From Metabacillus niabensis (GTDB lineage: Bacteria; Bacillota; Bacilli; Bacillales; Bacillaceae): DNA of 64,000 nt. Both the position numbers and the translations under genes were made by a program. The stretch lies in the NCBI RefSeq assembly GCF_902829255.1, contig NZ_CADEPK010000021.1, forward strand, positions 22,995 through 86,994, given 5' to 3'. This document shows positions 43,513-52,402 of the stretch, piece by piece. The notes beneath the pieces were generated by a model. That model ran no database searches. It saw nothing but the letters and a program-made list of their open reading frames with translations, and was not told where the DNA came from. Every line of letters begins with the position of its first letter. The first letter of the stretch is position 1.

Positions 43513-44808
43513 ATGACAACATCTAAAAAATTATCAAATGTTCAACGGCTTACTGGCACAATTGAGGTTCCAGGTGACAAATCAATCTCCCATAGAGCGG
43601 TAATGTTTGGTTCAATAGCAACTGGTAAAACTGAAATATCAAATTTCTTAATGGGAGCGGATTGTTTAAGCACTGTTTCCTGTTTTCGGAAAATGGGTGT
43701 TTCAATTGATATTAATGATGGGAAAGTAATTGTTGAGGGAAATGGTATGGATGGGTTACGAGAACCGTCTGATATTTTAGATGTCGGTAATTCTGGCACT
43801 ACAACTAGATTGATGTTAGGTATTCTTTCTGGTGCACCTTTTCATGCATGTATCATTGGTGATGAATCAATCGCTAGAAGACCGATGTCACGGGTAACAA
43901 AACCATTACGATTAATGGGTGCTTCCATTGATGGCCGCGAAAATGGCCAATATACACCTCTTTCAATCCGTGGTGGAAACTTGAAGGGGATTACGTATGA
44001 ATCACCAGTAGCTAGTGCACAAGTTAAATCTGCAATTTTATTAGCTGGATTACGTACTGATAAAGAGGAAACAACGGTAATTGAACCACATAAATCAAGA
44101 GATCATACGGAAAGAATGCTAAGAGCTTTTGGTGTAGAGGTGAAGGAAGATTCTACATCTGCAACTGTTATTGGCGGGAAAGAACTTGAAGCAACTAATA
44201 TTTTTGTCCCAGGTGATATTTCATCAGCTGCATTTTTCCTTGTTGCAGGAGCTATTGTACCTAATAGTGAAATCATATTAAAAAATGTAGGAATTAATCC
44301 TACAAGAACTGGAATAATAGAAGTTTTGCAGATGATGGGTGCTTCAATTGAAATTATTCAGCATGATCAATATTCATTTGAGCCTATTGCTGATATCATC
44401 ATAAAAACTTCTACATTAAAGGGAATAACAATCGGCGGAGATTTAATCCCTAAACTAATTGATGAAATTCCTGTTATCGCATTATTGGCTACTCAAGCAG
44501 AAGGAAAAACAGTAATAAAAGATGCAAGTGAACTTAAAGTAAAGGAAACAAATCGTATCGATACTGTTGTTGGGGAATTATCAAAGCTTGGAGCATCGAT
44601 TGATGCAACTGACGATGGTATGATTATTACTGGGAAAACGGGTTTATCTGGCAATGTATCAGTATCGAGCCATGGAGATCACCGAATTGGTATGATGCTA
44701 GCGATTGCTGCATGTATTACAGATGGAACGCTTGATTTACATGATGTTGATGCAATTGCGGTATCTTATCCAAACTTTTTTGAACATTTATCATTACTAT
44801 CTAAATAA
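43513..44808 (+). CDS. aroA: 5-enolpyruvylshikimate-3-phosphate synthase
   Basis: 431 residues (called aroE in B. subtilis). It joins phosphoenolpyruvate to shikimate 3-phosphate. [60 protein letters not shown] and KETNRI are readable. The SAQVK, RDHTE and NPTR elements are those of class II (often glyphosate-tolerant) enzymes. ATG 43513 follows GAGGTGA. A strong terminator after the gene closes the aromatic operon. Confidence 0.96.
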   Translation: MTTSKKLSNVQRLTGTIEVPGDKSISHRAVMFGSIATGKTEISNFLMGADCLSTVSCFRKMGVSIDINDGKVIVEGNGMDGLREPSDILDVGNSGTTTRLMLGILSGAPFHACIIGDESIARRPMSRVTKPLRLMGASIDGRENGQYTPLSIRGGNLKGITYESPVASAQVKSAILLAGLRTDKEETTVIEPHKSRDHTERMLRAFGVEVKEDSTSATVIGGKELEATNIFVPGDISSAAFFLVAGAIVPNSEIILKNVGINPTRTGIIEVLQMMGASIEIIQHDQYSFEPIADIIIKTSTLKGITIGGDLIPKLIDEIPVIALLATQAEGKTVIKDASELKVKETNRIDTVVGELSKLGASIDATDDGMIITGKTGLSGNVSVSSHGDHRIGMMLAIAACITDGTLDLHDVDAIAVSYPNFFEHLSLLSK

Positions 44809-44824
44809 AAATAAATGATGCTAA

Positions 44825-44881
44825 AACGGACCTAATATTACTTAATGTAAAGTTATTGTAATATTAAGTTCGTTTTTTTTT
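44825..44881 (+). terminator. Strong terminator at the end of the aromatic operon
   Basis: A 17-bp stem (44825-44841 with 44858-44874; one mismatch and one G-T pair) followed by a long T tract, directly after aroA. Confidence 0.9.
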
Positions 44882-44960
44882 GAAAGATTGCTTATTCGAT
44901 CATAATTCATACCTGACCTACATAGCTTGTCTTAAAGAGGATAAAAAGGTGGGGAGTGTC

Positions 44961-45881
44961 ATGAGTTATATTTTGGACAGTGCTAGACTACTTAAATCAG
45001 ATAGGATTCAAAAAACGTCCTTACTAATTAATCAAAACCGTATTGAGTTTATGCGTCAAACAATGGAGAATATTCGTTATATGCGAATGGATTTGAGCCC
45101 ATATTTATTAACACCAGGACATGTAATGGTTGATTTTTCTCTACATTCATCTCTTCAATTTCATGGATTCAAACATTTAATAACACATCGGTATATAAAA
45201 AAAGGGTGTACAACAGTCGTTACCGTTGCAAATGTCAATAATGAAAATGATCTCCTTTCAAGCGTTAAAGAAAAAAGGCAACTAATGATTAACTCACCGA
45301 TTGATTATTATATTGGCATTAAACTACCGTTTAAATCATTAACCCCTTCTCTAATAAGAAAATGTAAACGATATAATATAAGCGTTATCTTTGTTGATAT
45401 CGAGGAACACGATAACCTTTTAAGTAAATCTTGGGGATGGATAAGAGATGCGATGTTTTCAAATCCGATAACTTTAGTTCCATATGTAAATGAAGAAACA
45501 TATTCATTAATTAAAAAACAAAAAACACTTCAAATCTGGGATAAAATAATGAATGAGCATCGATTATCATCGATTCCAATGATATTAAAAGAGGGTGAAC
45601 CAATATCTCGAGATGTATTAATGAGACTTGGAATTTACCCAATTAAAGGTGATTTACATGTAGGTGGTCAAGTAAACTATAACCTTTATCAATATGATGA
45701 AGTTCATAATCTTTCTGATGGAAGGCCGATCATTGATTTTGACAAAACATATCCAGTCATTACTACACATCAAGGGAAGCTTATCCAAGTAAACGGAATG
45801 GTGTCATTTATTCCTGGAATTGGTGAAGAATGTTTTATTTCTATTTCAGGGCGTTTTATACCACATTCTGTGACGATTTGA
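44961..45881 (+). CDS. Degenerate amidohydrolase-like protein, function unknown
   Basis: 306 residues, not a named gene I recognise. The N-terminal part reads like the entry of an amidohydrolase: TSLLINQNRIEFM, then LLTPGHVMVDFSLHSSLQFHG, where active enzymes have PGFID-x-H-x-H, then a helix and GCTTVVTVANV. Here the H-x-H metal motif is reduced to a lone histidine, and I do not see the other metal ligands. The C-terminal part returns to a beta-strand domain (GRPIIDFDKTYPVITTHQGKLIQVNG) as in that fold. It is therefore likely a non-catalytic relative. ATG 44961 follows GGTGGGGAG (44949-44956). It sits alone between the aroA terminator and ypiA, in a place with no counterpart in B. subtilis. 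Confidence 0.7.
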   Translation: MSYILDSARLLKSDRIQKTSLLINQNRIEFMRQTMENIRYMRMDLSPYLLTPGHVMVDFSLHSSLQFHGFKHLITHRYIKKGCTTVVTVANVNNENDLLSSVKEKRQLMINSPIDYYIGIKLPFKSLTPSLIRKCKRYNISVIFVDIEEHDNLLSKSWGWIRDAMFSNPITLVPYVNEETYSLIKKQKTLQIWDKIMNEHRLSSIPMILKEGEPISRDVLMRLGIYPIKGDLHVGGQVNYNLYQYDEVHNLSDGRPIIDFDKTYPVITTHQGKLIQVNGMVSFIPGIGEECFISISGRFIPHSVTI

Positions 45882-46094
45882 TGTAAAATATTAATGAAAT
45901 GCTACTGAATAATACTACTATATTTAATCATGAAGGTACTTATTAGTAGATTTTTTCGTAAAGATATGGCATAGTAATAGTCCACGTAATGAAACGTAAT
46001 TTATGATAAAAGATTGAGTCATGTGTGCTTTTTTCAATATTGTTTTCATAGCTAAAAAATAATCAAGCATCACATAGAGAGAAAGGAACAAAAT

Positions 46095-47363
46095 ATGCTA
46101 AATTCAGTTCTTAATGAAGCAATTGATCTTGTTAATAAAGGAAAAACCGAACAGGGCTTAGAACTTTTAGAAAATATTCTACCTACTCTTCATGATGAAG
46201 AAAAGCTTCAGCTTGCTGATCAATATTTTCAATGGGGGATTGTAGATAAAGCTCATACTATCGTTGAAGAACTCCATTTCCTTTATCCGGAAGAAATCCA
46301 AATTACTCTGTTTTTAGCCGAGATATTTATTGATTTAGAAAAAGAAGAGCAAGCAATTGAATTATTAAATACGATTCCAGTTGAACATGAATTTTATCCA
46401 CAAGCACTTCTGTTATTGGCAGATTTATATCAAATGCAAGGATTAGCGGAAGTTAGTGAACATAAACTATTAGAAGCTAAGCAGTTGTTACCAGAGGAAT
46501 TCATTATCGATTTTGCTCTTGGAGAATTGTATTTCCATCAGGGGCAATATAAACATGCAATCCCGTATTATGAGCAAGTTGTAAGCGAGCATCCAGAAAT
46601 TTCAGGTGTACAATTAGCTCAAAGGCTTGGAGAATGCCTAAGCGCAAATGGGCAATTTGAAGAGGCATTAGATTACTATCAACATGCAGTAGATGCTCAT
46701 GAAGATTTGAATACTCTTCTTGGCTATGGAATGACTGCCTTTCAGGGCGGTTTTTATAAAACAGCTATTCAACAATTATCAAAGCTAAAAGAAATTGACC
46801 CTCAGTATTCTTCTCTATACTTATATTTGGCTAAAGCATATGAACATGAAGGGTATTTGGATGAAAGTCTTGAAACTGTTCAGCAAGGAATTAAAATTGA
46901 TGAATTTAATAAAGAATTATTTCTCTTTGGAGGAAAAATTGCAATTAAATTAGGGAGAATTGATGAGGCGGAAAGACTCCTTCGCGAGACGATAGCGATA
47001 GACCCAAGTCATCTCGAGGCAATTATTACTTTAAGCCACGTGTTTTTACAGGACGAAAGATATGATGAAGTCATTGATTTAATAAATGAAAGTAAACGTT
47101 ATGGTGAAGAGGATCCACAATTCGAATGGAATTTAGCCCGAGCTTATCATCAAAAAGAAGAGTTTTCACAGGCATTAAATCATTATCAACTTGCATATAA
47201 TTTTTTCAAGGATCAACGAGAATTTTTACATGAATACGCCTACTTTCTATTAGAAGATGGGCAACGTAGTGAAGCAAAAAAAATCTTTAAACAATTGCTT
47301 AAAAATGATCCTTCAAATGTCGAAATCGGTGAGATTTTGCTACAATTAGAGGATGACTTTTAA
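46095..47363 (+). CDS. ypiA: Tetratricopeptide repeat protein YpiA
   Basis: 422 residues, almost wholly TPR helices (for example ALLLLADLYQMQGLAEVSEH, FALGELYFHQGQYKHAIPYY, ALDYYQHAVDAHEDL, WNLARAYHQKEEFSQALNHY). It is a cytoplasmic scaffold-type protein. YpiA lies upstream of ypiB and the qcr operon in Bacillus, as here; its role is not known. AGAAAGGAAC precedes ATG 46095. Confidence 0.93.
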   Translation: MLNSVLNEAIDLVNKGKTEQGLELLENILPTLHDEEKLQLADQYFQWGIVDKAHTIVEELHFLYPEEIQITLFLAEIFIDLEKEEQAIELLNTIPVEHEFYPQALLLLADLYQMQGLAEVSEHKLLEAKQLLPEEFIIDFALGELYFHQGQYKHAIPYYEQVVSEHPEISGVQLAQRLGECLSANGQFEEALDYYQHAVDAHEDLNTLLGYGMTAFQGGFYKTAIQQLSKLKEIDPQYSSLYLYLAKAYEHEGYLDESLETVQQGIKIDEFNKELFLFGGKIAIKLGRIDEAERLLRETIAIDPSHLEAIITLSHVFLQDERYDEVIDLINESKRYGEEDPQFEWNLARAYHQKEEFSQALNHYQLAYNFFKDQREFLHEYAYFLLEDGQRSEAKKIFKQLLKNDPSNVEIGEILLQLEDDF

Positions 47364-47441
47364 GTGATAAAAGCAGGATATTATTTTAATTTTGTGGAAT
47401 TAACATAGTAAGATAACAGAATTTGCAGAGGAGGGAATTGC

Positions 47442-47999
47442 ATGGTGGCCCCTGTATCTGTCCATGAAAAGAAAGATTTTATCAGGTGGTTTTTGAATCA
47501 TTATCAGTTGAAGAGAAGAGAATGCGTTTGGATTTTAAACTATTTAATGAGTCATGATACATTAATGGAAAAAGTACACTTTGTTGAACAGGCACAGTAT
47601 TGTCCAAGAGGAATCATTATGTCAACGCATTGTGTAGAAGAAGTACCATTTCGCTTTTATAAAGAAAATGTTATGACTACTGATGCAGAGAAATCATTTC
47701 ATGATATCCGGTTAAATAAAGATGAAGAATTGTTTATTCAGCTTAATTTCCGTTCTGCATATCAATCTCCACAATATGCTGCAGTTTTGGAAGCAAATCC
47801 ATTTATGCCTGACCATTTATTTGGAAATGAGAAGGACCGAGAAGTTGCCGAAAAGCTATTAGAGCATTCGATTGAAACGTTTCAAAAGGAAAAATTGTAT
47901 CAACTAATTGATGAAGCACTTGATCAACAAAATAAAGAGGAATTTGACAGGCTTACAACTCAATTAATTCAACTTAACAATCAATCAAAAAACAAATAA
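47442..47999 (+). CDS. ypiB: UPF0302 family protein YpiB
   Basis: 185 residues with the UPF0302/IDEAL organisation: [20 protein letters not shown] and [16 protein letters not shown], then a C-terminal IDEAL-type segment ([20 protein letters not shown]). It is conserved between ypiA and the qcr genes in Bacillaceae. The molecular role is unknown. GGAGGG precedes ATG 47442. A strong terminator follows. Confidence 0.93.
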   Translation: MVAPVSVHEKKDFIRWFLNHYQLKRRECVWILNYLMSHDTLMEKVHFVEQAQYCPRGIIMSTHCVEEVPFRFYKENVMTTDAEKSFHDIRLNKDEELFIQLNFRSAYQSPQYAAVLEANPFMPDHLFGNEKDREVAEKLLEHSIETFQKEKLYQLIDEALDQQNKEEFDRLTTQLIQLNNQSKNK

Positions 48000-48003
48000 A
48001 TTT

Positions 48004-48057
48004 TGTCTAATATAATGACTCATCTTTACTGAGTTATTATATTAGACATTTTTTTTG
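48004..48057 (+). terminator. Strong terminator after ypiB
   Basis: A 19-bp stem (48004-48022 with 48030-48048, one G-T pair) with a 7-nt loop and a T8-9 tract immediately after the ypiB stop. Confidence 0.93.
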
Positions 48058-48161
48058 CATAATAAGCGTTATGCACTAAGGGAAAATGAGCTTTTTTTAA
48101 TTTAACAATTTAAAGTGCAAGATATATAATAGACTTATTATTAGGAATGGAAGTGAATGAA

Positions 48162-48614
48162 TTGAAGTGGGTTTTAGAAGATGTTGATGTTTACAATCAA
48201 TCAAAGGAGTATGTTGATACGGCTGTTATTCCGCTTATTCCAGTTTCGGTCCAATCTGACTTTAAAAGTGTTGTTTCAAAAGGGGAATTTATTACACATG
48301 TAACAGCTGAGCTTGAAAGACAATTAAAAGGAAGGGTGTATTTATTTCCACCGTTTACATATTTGAAAAATACAAAAAATGTGTTTGAAATTTTGCTAGA
48401 ATGGAAAACTGAGATACAAAGGGAATTTAAGCATGTATTTTTTCTAACTAGTGATGAGATGTTAAAAGATAATAAACCTCAATCCTTATCAAAGAATCTC
48501 ATTTGGTTAGGGGCAGTTCCTATAGAACATATGGATGATAATTTAAAAAGAAAGCTCTTACAAGATCAAGTCGAACAAATTTTGAACATTTTATTACAAT
48601 CTTGGAATAATTAA
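48162..48614 (+). CDS. ypiF: YpiF family protein (DUF2487)
   Basis: 150 residues matching YpiF, which starts MKW-x-x-ED in relatives and continues YVDTAVIPLIPV as here. The gene is regularly placed before qcrA. There is no signal peptide or membrane helix; function unknown. TTG 48162 behind GGAAGTGA gives the family N terminus; the in-frame ATG 48147 would add five residues but has a poor ribosome site. Confidence 0.88.
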   Translation: MKWVLEDVDVYNQSKEYVDTAVIPLIPVSVQSDFKSVVSKGEFITHVTAELERQLKGRVYLFPPFTYLKNTKNVFEILLEWKTEIQREFKHVFFLTSDEMLKDNKPQSLSKNLIWLGAVPIEHMDDNLKRKLLQDQVEQILNILLQSWNN

Positions 48615-48759
48615 AAAAAATTTTTTTATTTGCAAAATTACAAAACATGATTTTATTGACCTCATGGAAAGATTGATATATCATGAGTATGTCCTAGTTT
48701 TATATATCATTTCCGTATGTCCTATATGGACTTTAGCTTACAATAGAGGGGGGAAAATG

Positions 48760-49266
48760 ATGAGCGAGAAAAAACATCGGGTTTCAAGACGTCAATTTTT
48801 GAATTATACGCTTACTGGTGTAGGCGGTTTCATGGCTGCAGGTATGCTTATGCCAATGGTACGCTTTGCACTTGACCCTGTGCTCCGACCAGCAGAAGAA
48901 TCAGAATTAGTTCAAGTAGTAAGTGTAGACGAAATAACTGAAGAACCACAACGCTTTGACTTTAAAATCAAACAAAAAGATGCTTGGCATGAATCTGAAG
49001 AAACAAAATCAGCTTGGGTATTTAAAGAAGGGGATAAGATCACTGCGTTATCACCTGTTTGTAAGCACTTAGGCTGTACGGTTGGATGGAATAATGACCC
49101 ATCAAACAAGAACAGATTTTTCTGTCCTTGTCACTATGGACTTTACGAAAAAGATGGTACGAACGTTAAAGGTACACCACCTTTAGCACCGCTTGATGTT
49201 TACGAGCATGCAGTAAAGGACGGGTTTTTATTCTTAGGTAAAGCAAAACCACGAGGGGAGGCGTAA
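48760..49266 (+). CDS. qcrA: Menaquinol:cytochrome c reductase, Rieske iron-sulfur subunit
   Basis: 168 residues. A twin-arginine-type N terminus (VSRRQFLNYTLTGVGG) with a membrane helix exports the folded subunit. The 2Fe-2S cluster is held by CKHLGC and CPCH. It transfers electrons from menaquinol in the bc complex of the plasma membrane. AGGGGGGAAA supports ATG 48760 (or 48757); the upstream in-frame start at 48664 would add an unrelated hydrophobic segment. Confidence 0.96.
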   Translation: MSEKKHRVSRRQFLNYTLTGVGGFMAAGMLMPMVRFALDPVLRPAEESELVQVVSVDEITEEPQRFDFKIKQKDAWHESEETKSAWVFKEGDKITALSPVCKHLGCTVGWNNDPSNKNRFFCPCHYGLYEKDGTNVKGTPPLAPLDVYEHAVKDGFLFLGKAKPRGEA

Positions 49267-49270
49267 TCGA

Positions 49271-49945
49271 TTGCTTAATAAGATCTATGATTGGGTTGAC
49301 GAACGTTTGGATATTACGCCAATGTGGCGCGATATTGCTGACCATGAAGTACCTGAACACGTAAACCCTGCACACCATTTTTCTGCCTTTGTTTATTGCT
49401 TTGGTGGATTAACATTCTTTGTTACTGTAATTCAAGTTTTATCAGGTATGTTTTTAACGATGTACTATGTTCCCGATATTAAAAATGCTTGGGAATCCGT
49501 ATTTTATTTGCAAAATGAAGTTGCATTTGGGCAAATCGTACGTGGTATGCATCACTGGGGAGCAAGTCTCGTTATTGTTATGATGTTCCTACATACTTTA
49601 CGTGTATTTTTCCAAGGTGCTTATAAGAAACCCCGTGAATTAAACTGGATCGTTGGGGTACTAATTTTCTTTGTAATGCTCGGATTAGGTTTAACGGGTT
49701 ATTTGTTGCCTTGGGATATGAAAGCGTTATTCGCAACAAAAGTTACGTTGCAAATTGCTGAATCGGTACCGCTTATTGGGCCAACTATTAAAACCTTGTT
49801 ATCAGGACATCCTGAAATTGTAGGTGCGCAAACACTTACTCGTTTCTTTGCAATCCATGTATTCTTCTTACCAGCTGCATTATTCGGTTTAATGGCAGCA
49901 CACTTTGTGATGATTCGAAAACAAGGAATATCCGGACCTCTATAA
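49271..49945 (+). CDS. qcrB: Menaquinol:cytochrome c reductase, cytochrome b subunit
   Basis: 224 residues, the short b6-type cytochrome b of Bacilli with four helices. Haem-ligating histidines lie in RGMHHWGAS and in the fourth helix (RFFAIHVFFLP). Cys43 (FVYCFGG) matches the cysteine that binds an extra haem covalently in B. subtilis. TTG 49271 is the start, behind GGGGAGG, 4 bases after qcrA. Confidence 0.97.
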   Translation: MLNKIYDWVDERLDITPMWRDIADHEVPEHVNPAHHFSAFVYCFGGLTFFVTVIQVLSGMFLTMYYVPDIKNAWESVFYLQNEVAFGQIVRGMHHWGASLVIVMMFLHTLRVFFQGAYKKPRELNWIVGVLIFFVMLGLGLTGYLLPWDMKALFATKVTLQIAESVPLIGPTIKTLLSGHPEIVGAQTLTRFFAIHVFFLPAALFGLMAAHFVMIRKQGISGPL

Positions 49946-49994
49946 TATAAATGAAATGAATTTAAAGACAACAACTTAGTAAGGAGGGGAAATC

Positions 49995-50762
49995 ATGCAT
50001 CGCGGAAAAGGTATGAAATTTGTAGGTGACTCTCGTATTTCTGCTGAGAGGAAACCTAATATTCCGAAAGATTATTCGGAGTATCCTGGAAAGACAGAGG
50101 CGTTCTGGCCGAACTTCCTCTTAAAGGAATGGTTAGTTGGTGCTGTGTTCTTAGTCGGCTTTTTATGTCTAACAGTAGCGCACCCATCACCTCTTGAGCG
50201 TGTGGCTGATCCTACTGATGCTGGGTATATTCCATTACCTGACTGGTACTTCCTATTTTTATACCAGTTATTAAAATATTCCTATGCCTCTGGACCTTTT
50301 ACTGTAATTGGAGCAATAATCATTCCTGGTCTTGCATTCGGTGGATTAATGTTAGCGCCGTTTCTTGATCGCGGTCCACATCGTCGTCCAGCAAAGCGTC
50401 CTGTTGCTGTAGGGATGATGCTTTTAGGGGTTGCAGCTGTATTCTATCTAACATGGGAATCTGTCGTAACTCATGACTGGGAAGCTGCTGCAGAGCAAGG
50501 GAAGATTCAAGCTGAAGCTGAGATTGATAAAGAATCTGACGGTTATAAAATTTATGAGGCACAGGGCTGTATTCAATGTCATGGTGAAAATCTAGAGGGT
50601 GGTCCAGCAGGAAAAGCACTTGTCGATAATGGATTAGAACCAGATAAAATCGCTGATGTTGCAAAAAACGGTCAGGGAGCAATGCCTCCTGGTGTCTTTA
50701 AAGGTACAGATGAAGAATTAAAAGTATTATCAGAATTTATTTCTGGTGTTACTTCAAAATAA
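49995..50762 (+). CDS. qcrC: Menaquinol:cytochrome c reductase, subunit IV-cytochrome c fusion
   Basis: 255 residues. The N-terminal ~165 residues resemble subunit IV with three helices and PDWYFLFLYQLLKY. The C-terminal part is a small cytochrome c with the haem site CIQCH and a later methionine ligand candidate (GAMPPGVF). This fusion is normal for Bacilli. AAGGAGGGG precedes ATG 49995, and a terminator follows at once. Confidence 0.97.
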   Translation: MHRGKGMKFVGDSRISAERKPNIPKDYSEYPGKTEAFWPNFLLKEWLVGAVFLVGFLCLTVAHPSPLERVADPTDAGYIPLPDWYFLFLYQLLKYSYASGPFTVIGAIIIPGLAFGGLMLAPFLDRGPHRRPAKRPVAVGMMLLGVAAVFYLTWESVVTHDWEAAAEQGKIQAEAEIDKESDGYKIYEAQGCIQCHGENLEGGPAGKALVDNGLEPDKIADVAKNGQGAMPPGVFKGTDEELKVLSEFISGVTSK

Positions 50763-50788
50763 AGCTGACTTTTGTCAGCTTTTTTTTT
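50761..50788 (+). terminator. Terminator of the qcr operon
   Basis: A 9-bp stem AAAGCTGAC / GTCAGCTTT with a 4-nt loop and a T9 tract; it begins within the qcrC stop codon. Confidence 0.92.
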
Positions 50789-50872
50789 GGAAACGTCTAT
50801 AAAATGTGTTTAAGTTAAATTTAAATAAATAGTGTTTTTTCTTTGGAATTTAAATAAGTATGGTGATTAAAC

Positions 50873-51469
50873 TTGAAAATGATTCATTATCTGCTAGGTA
50901 ATAAACCTATGCTGTTACTTGTTTTTGTAATTAATTTTTTTGGAACTCTTTACGGCTATTTCTGGTATAAGGATCAGCTAGCTGTAACACCTCCACAATT
51001 CCTTTTATTTGTACCAGATAGTCCAACTGCTAGCTTATTTTTTACAATTGTAATTGTCGCTTTTCTCTTTAGGAAAAATCTCCCTACGATAGAGGCACTA
51101 GCTATTGTGACATTATTTAAATATGGAATTTGGGCTGTAATTATGAATCTGCTCGTATTAATGATAAATGGTCATTTAGTATGGCAGGGCTATATGCTGA
51201 TTGCATCTCATTTTGCTATGGCAGTACAGGGAATACTTTATGCACCATATTACCGATTTAAGCTTAAGCATTTATTAATTGCAGCTGTATGGACATTACA
51301 TAATGATGTTATTGATTATGTTTTTGGAATGATGCCACGTTATGGAACATTAAACGATTATATGAGTCAAATAGGTTACTTTACTTTTTGGCTAAGTATG
51401 CTCTCTTTATTTATCGCATATATATTTGTTATTCATAAAAAATCGACAAAGCTTTCAATACCTGAATAA
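50873..51469 (+). CDS. ypjA: YpjA, DUF1405 membrane protein
   Basis: 198 residues, about five transmembrane helices, with the DUF1405 segments FFGTLYGYFWYKDQL, FVPDSPTASLFFT and LFKYGIWAVIMN. It is conserved between qcr and ypjB in Bacillus; function unknown. The start is ambiguous between TTG 50873 and ATG 50879; both fall behind GGTGATT. Confidence 0.92.
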   Translation: MKMIHYLLGNKPMLLLVFVINFFGTLYGYFWYKDQLAVTPPQFLLFVPDSPTASLFFTIVIVAFLFRKNLPTIEALAIVTLFKYGIWAVIMNLLVLMINGHLVWQGYMLIASHFAMAVQGILYAPYYRFKLKHLLIAAVWTLHNDVIDYVFGMMPRYGTLNDYMSQIGYFTFWLSMLSLFIAYIFVIHKKSTKLSIPE

Positions 51470-51579
51470 AAAATTCGATTAGGTTTTCTTCATTGTTCTA
51501 TTCTTTTTTCAAAAGTTGTTGGTCTATCCTTGTCCAATTCCTCATACGATTTTTAAGAGAAGTTCTAGGGGGGACAAGG

Positions 51580-52371
51580 ATGAGAAAATGGCTAATTGCA
51601 CTTATTATCGGCATAGTGTTAGTCCAAACGAAACCAATAAATGCCGAGGAAACATATGATTGGGAATTTCTTAATAAGATTTCTAACACTGCACTCCAAC
51701 TTGCAAAACAAGAGCGTTATAGTGAGTCTGCCCAACTACTTGATTATTTTTCTATGAAATTTGAAGATATACCGATTAACCGGGATTCAATTTCACTTGA
51801 TCATTTTCGAATGATCTCAAGTACTCATAAGGATGCAAAATCAATTATTCTAGATGAAAAGAAGACAAATGAGGAAAAGGTTCGAACTTTAACAAAATTT
51901 AGGCTTGTTGTAGACGCTATGGTTTCGGAACATCAACCTCTTTGGGGTTCAATGGAATCGTCAATTATGGAGACATTTTCTCAAATTAAGACTGATGTGC
52001 AATCCGGTGATATTCAGTCATTTCAACACGACTGGAATGAATTTTTAAGTTTATACGAAATTATCTATCCGAGTATTCAAGTTGATATCGATGATAGGCG
52101 AGTAAAGCAAATGGATGAACATATATCAGTAATAGGCGACAAGTTCTTTCAAGATGTACCTGAAACAAGTCGTGTGAAACAATTATCATTGATGGAAGAG
52201 GAATTAAAAGCAATTTTTGAAAGAGTTAAAGAAGATGAAGCTGACCCATCTTTAGTTTGGGTGATGATAACAACAGGTAGCATCATTTTATTATCATTAT
52301 CTTATTCCGGTTGGAGAAAATATCGTGGAGAAAAGGAAAAATTAGAAAAAAGGGAACAAAATAAAGAGTAA
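51580..52371 (+). CDS. ypjB: YpjB, sporulation-associated membrane protein
   Basis: 263 residues. It has an N-terminal signal-like helix (WLIALIIGIVLVQT), a mostly helical extracytoplasmic region and a C-terminal transmembrane helix (WVMITTGSIILLSLSYSG) with a charged tail. This matches YpjB in length and layout. ATG 51580 follows GGGGGGACAAGG; the frame from 51493 has no ribosome site. The gene ends directly at a terminator, which is the target of the group II intron. Confidence 0.9.
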   Translation: MRKWLIALIIGIVLVQTKPINAEETYDWEFLNKISNTALQLAKQERYSESAQLLDYFSMKFEDIPINRDSISLDHFRMISSTHKDAKSIILDEKKTNEEKVRTLTKFRLVVDAMVSEHQPLWGSMESSIMETFSQIKTDVQSGDIQSFQHDWNEFLSLYEIIYPSIQVDIDDRRVKQMDEHISVIGDKFFQDVPETSRVKQLSLMEEELKAIFERVKEDEADPSLVWVMITTGSIILLSLSYSGWRKYRGEKEKLEKREQNKE

Positions 52372-52399
52372 AAAGCTTGAGGATTTCTCAAGCTTTTTT
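52371..52399. terminator. ypjB terminator and target site of the group IIC intron
   Basis: An 11-bp perfect stem AAAAGCTTGAG / CTCAAGCTTTT with a 5-nt loop, As before and T6 after, so it works in both directions. The intron begins 3 bases after the T tract (GAT, then GTGCGCCC). Confidence 0.92.
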
Positions 52400-52402
52400 G
52401 AT

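Noticed and set aside
49271..50762. Short cytochrome b and cytochrome c fused to subunit IV as gene damage
   Set aside because: This split and fusion is the standard organisation of the Bacillus bc complex.
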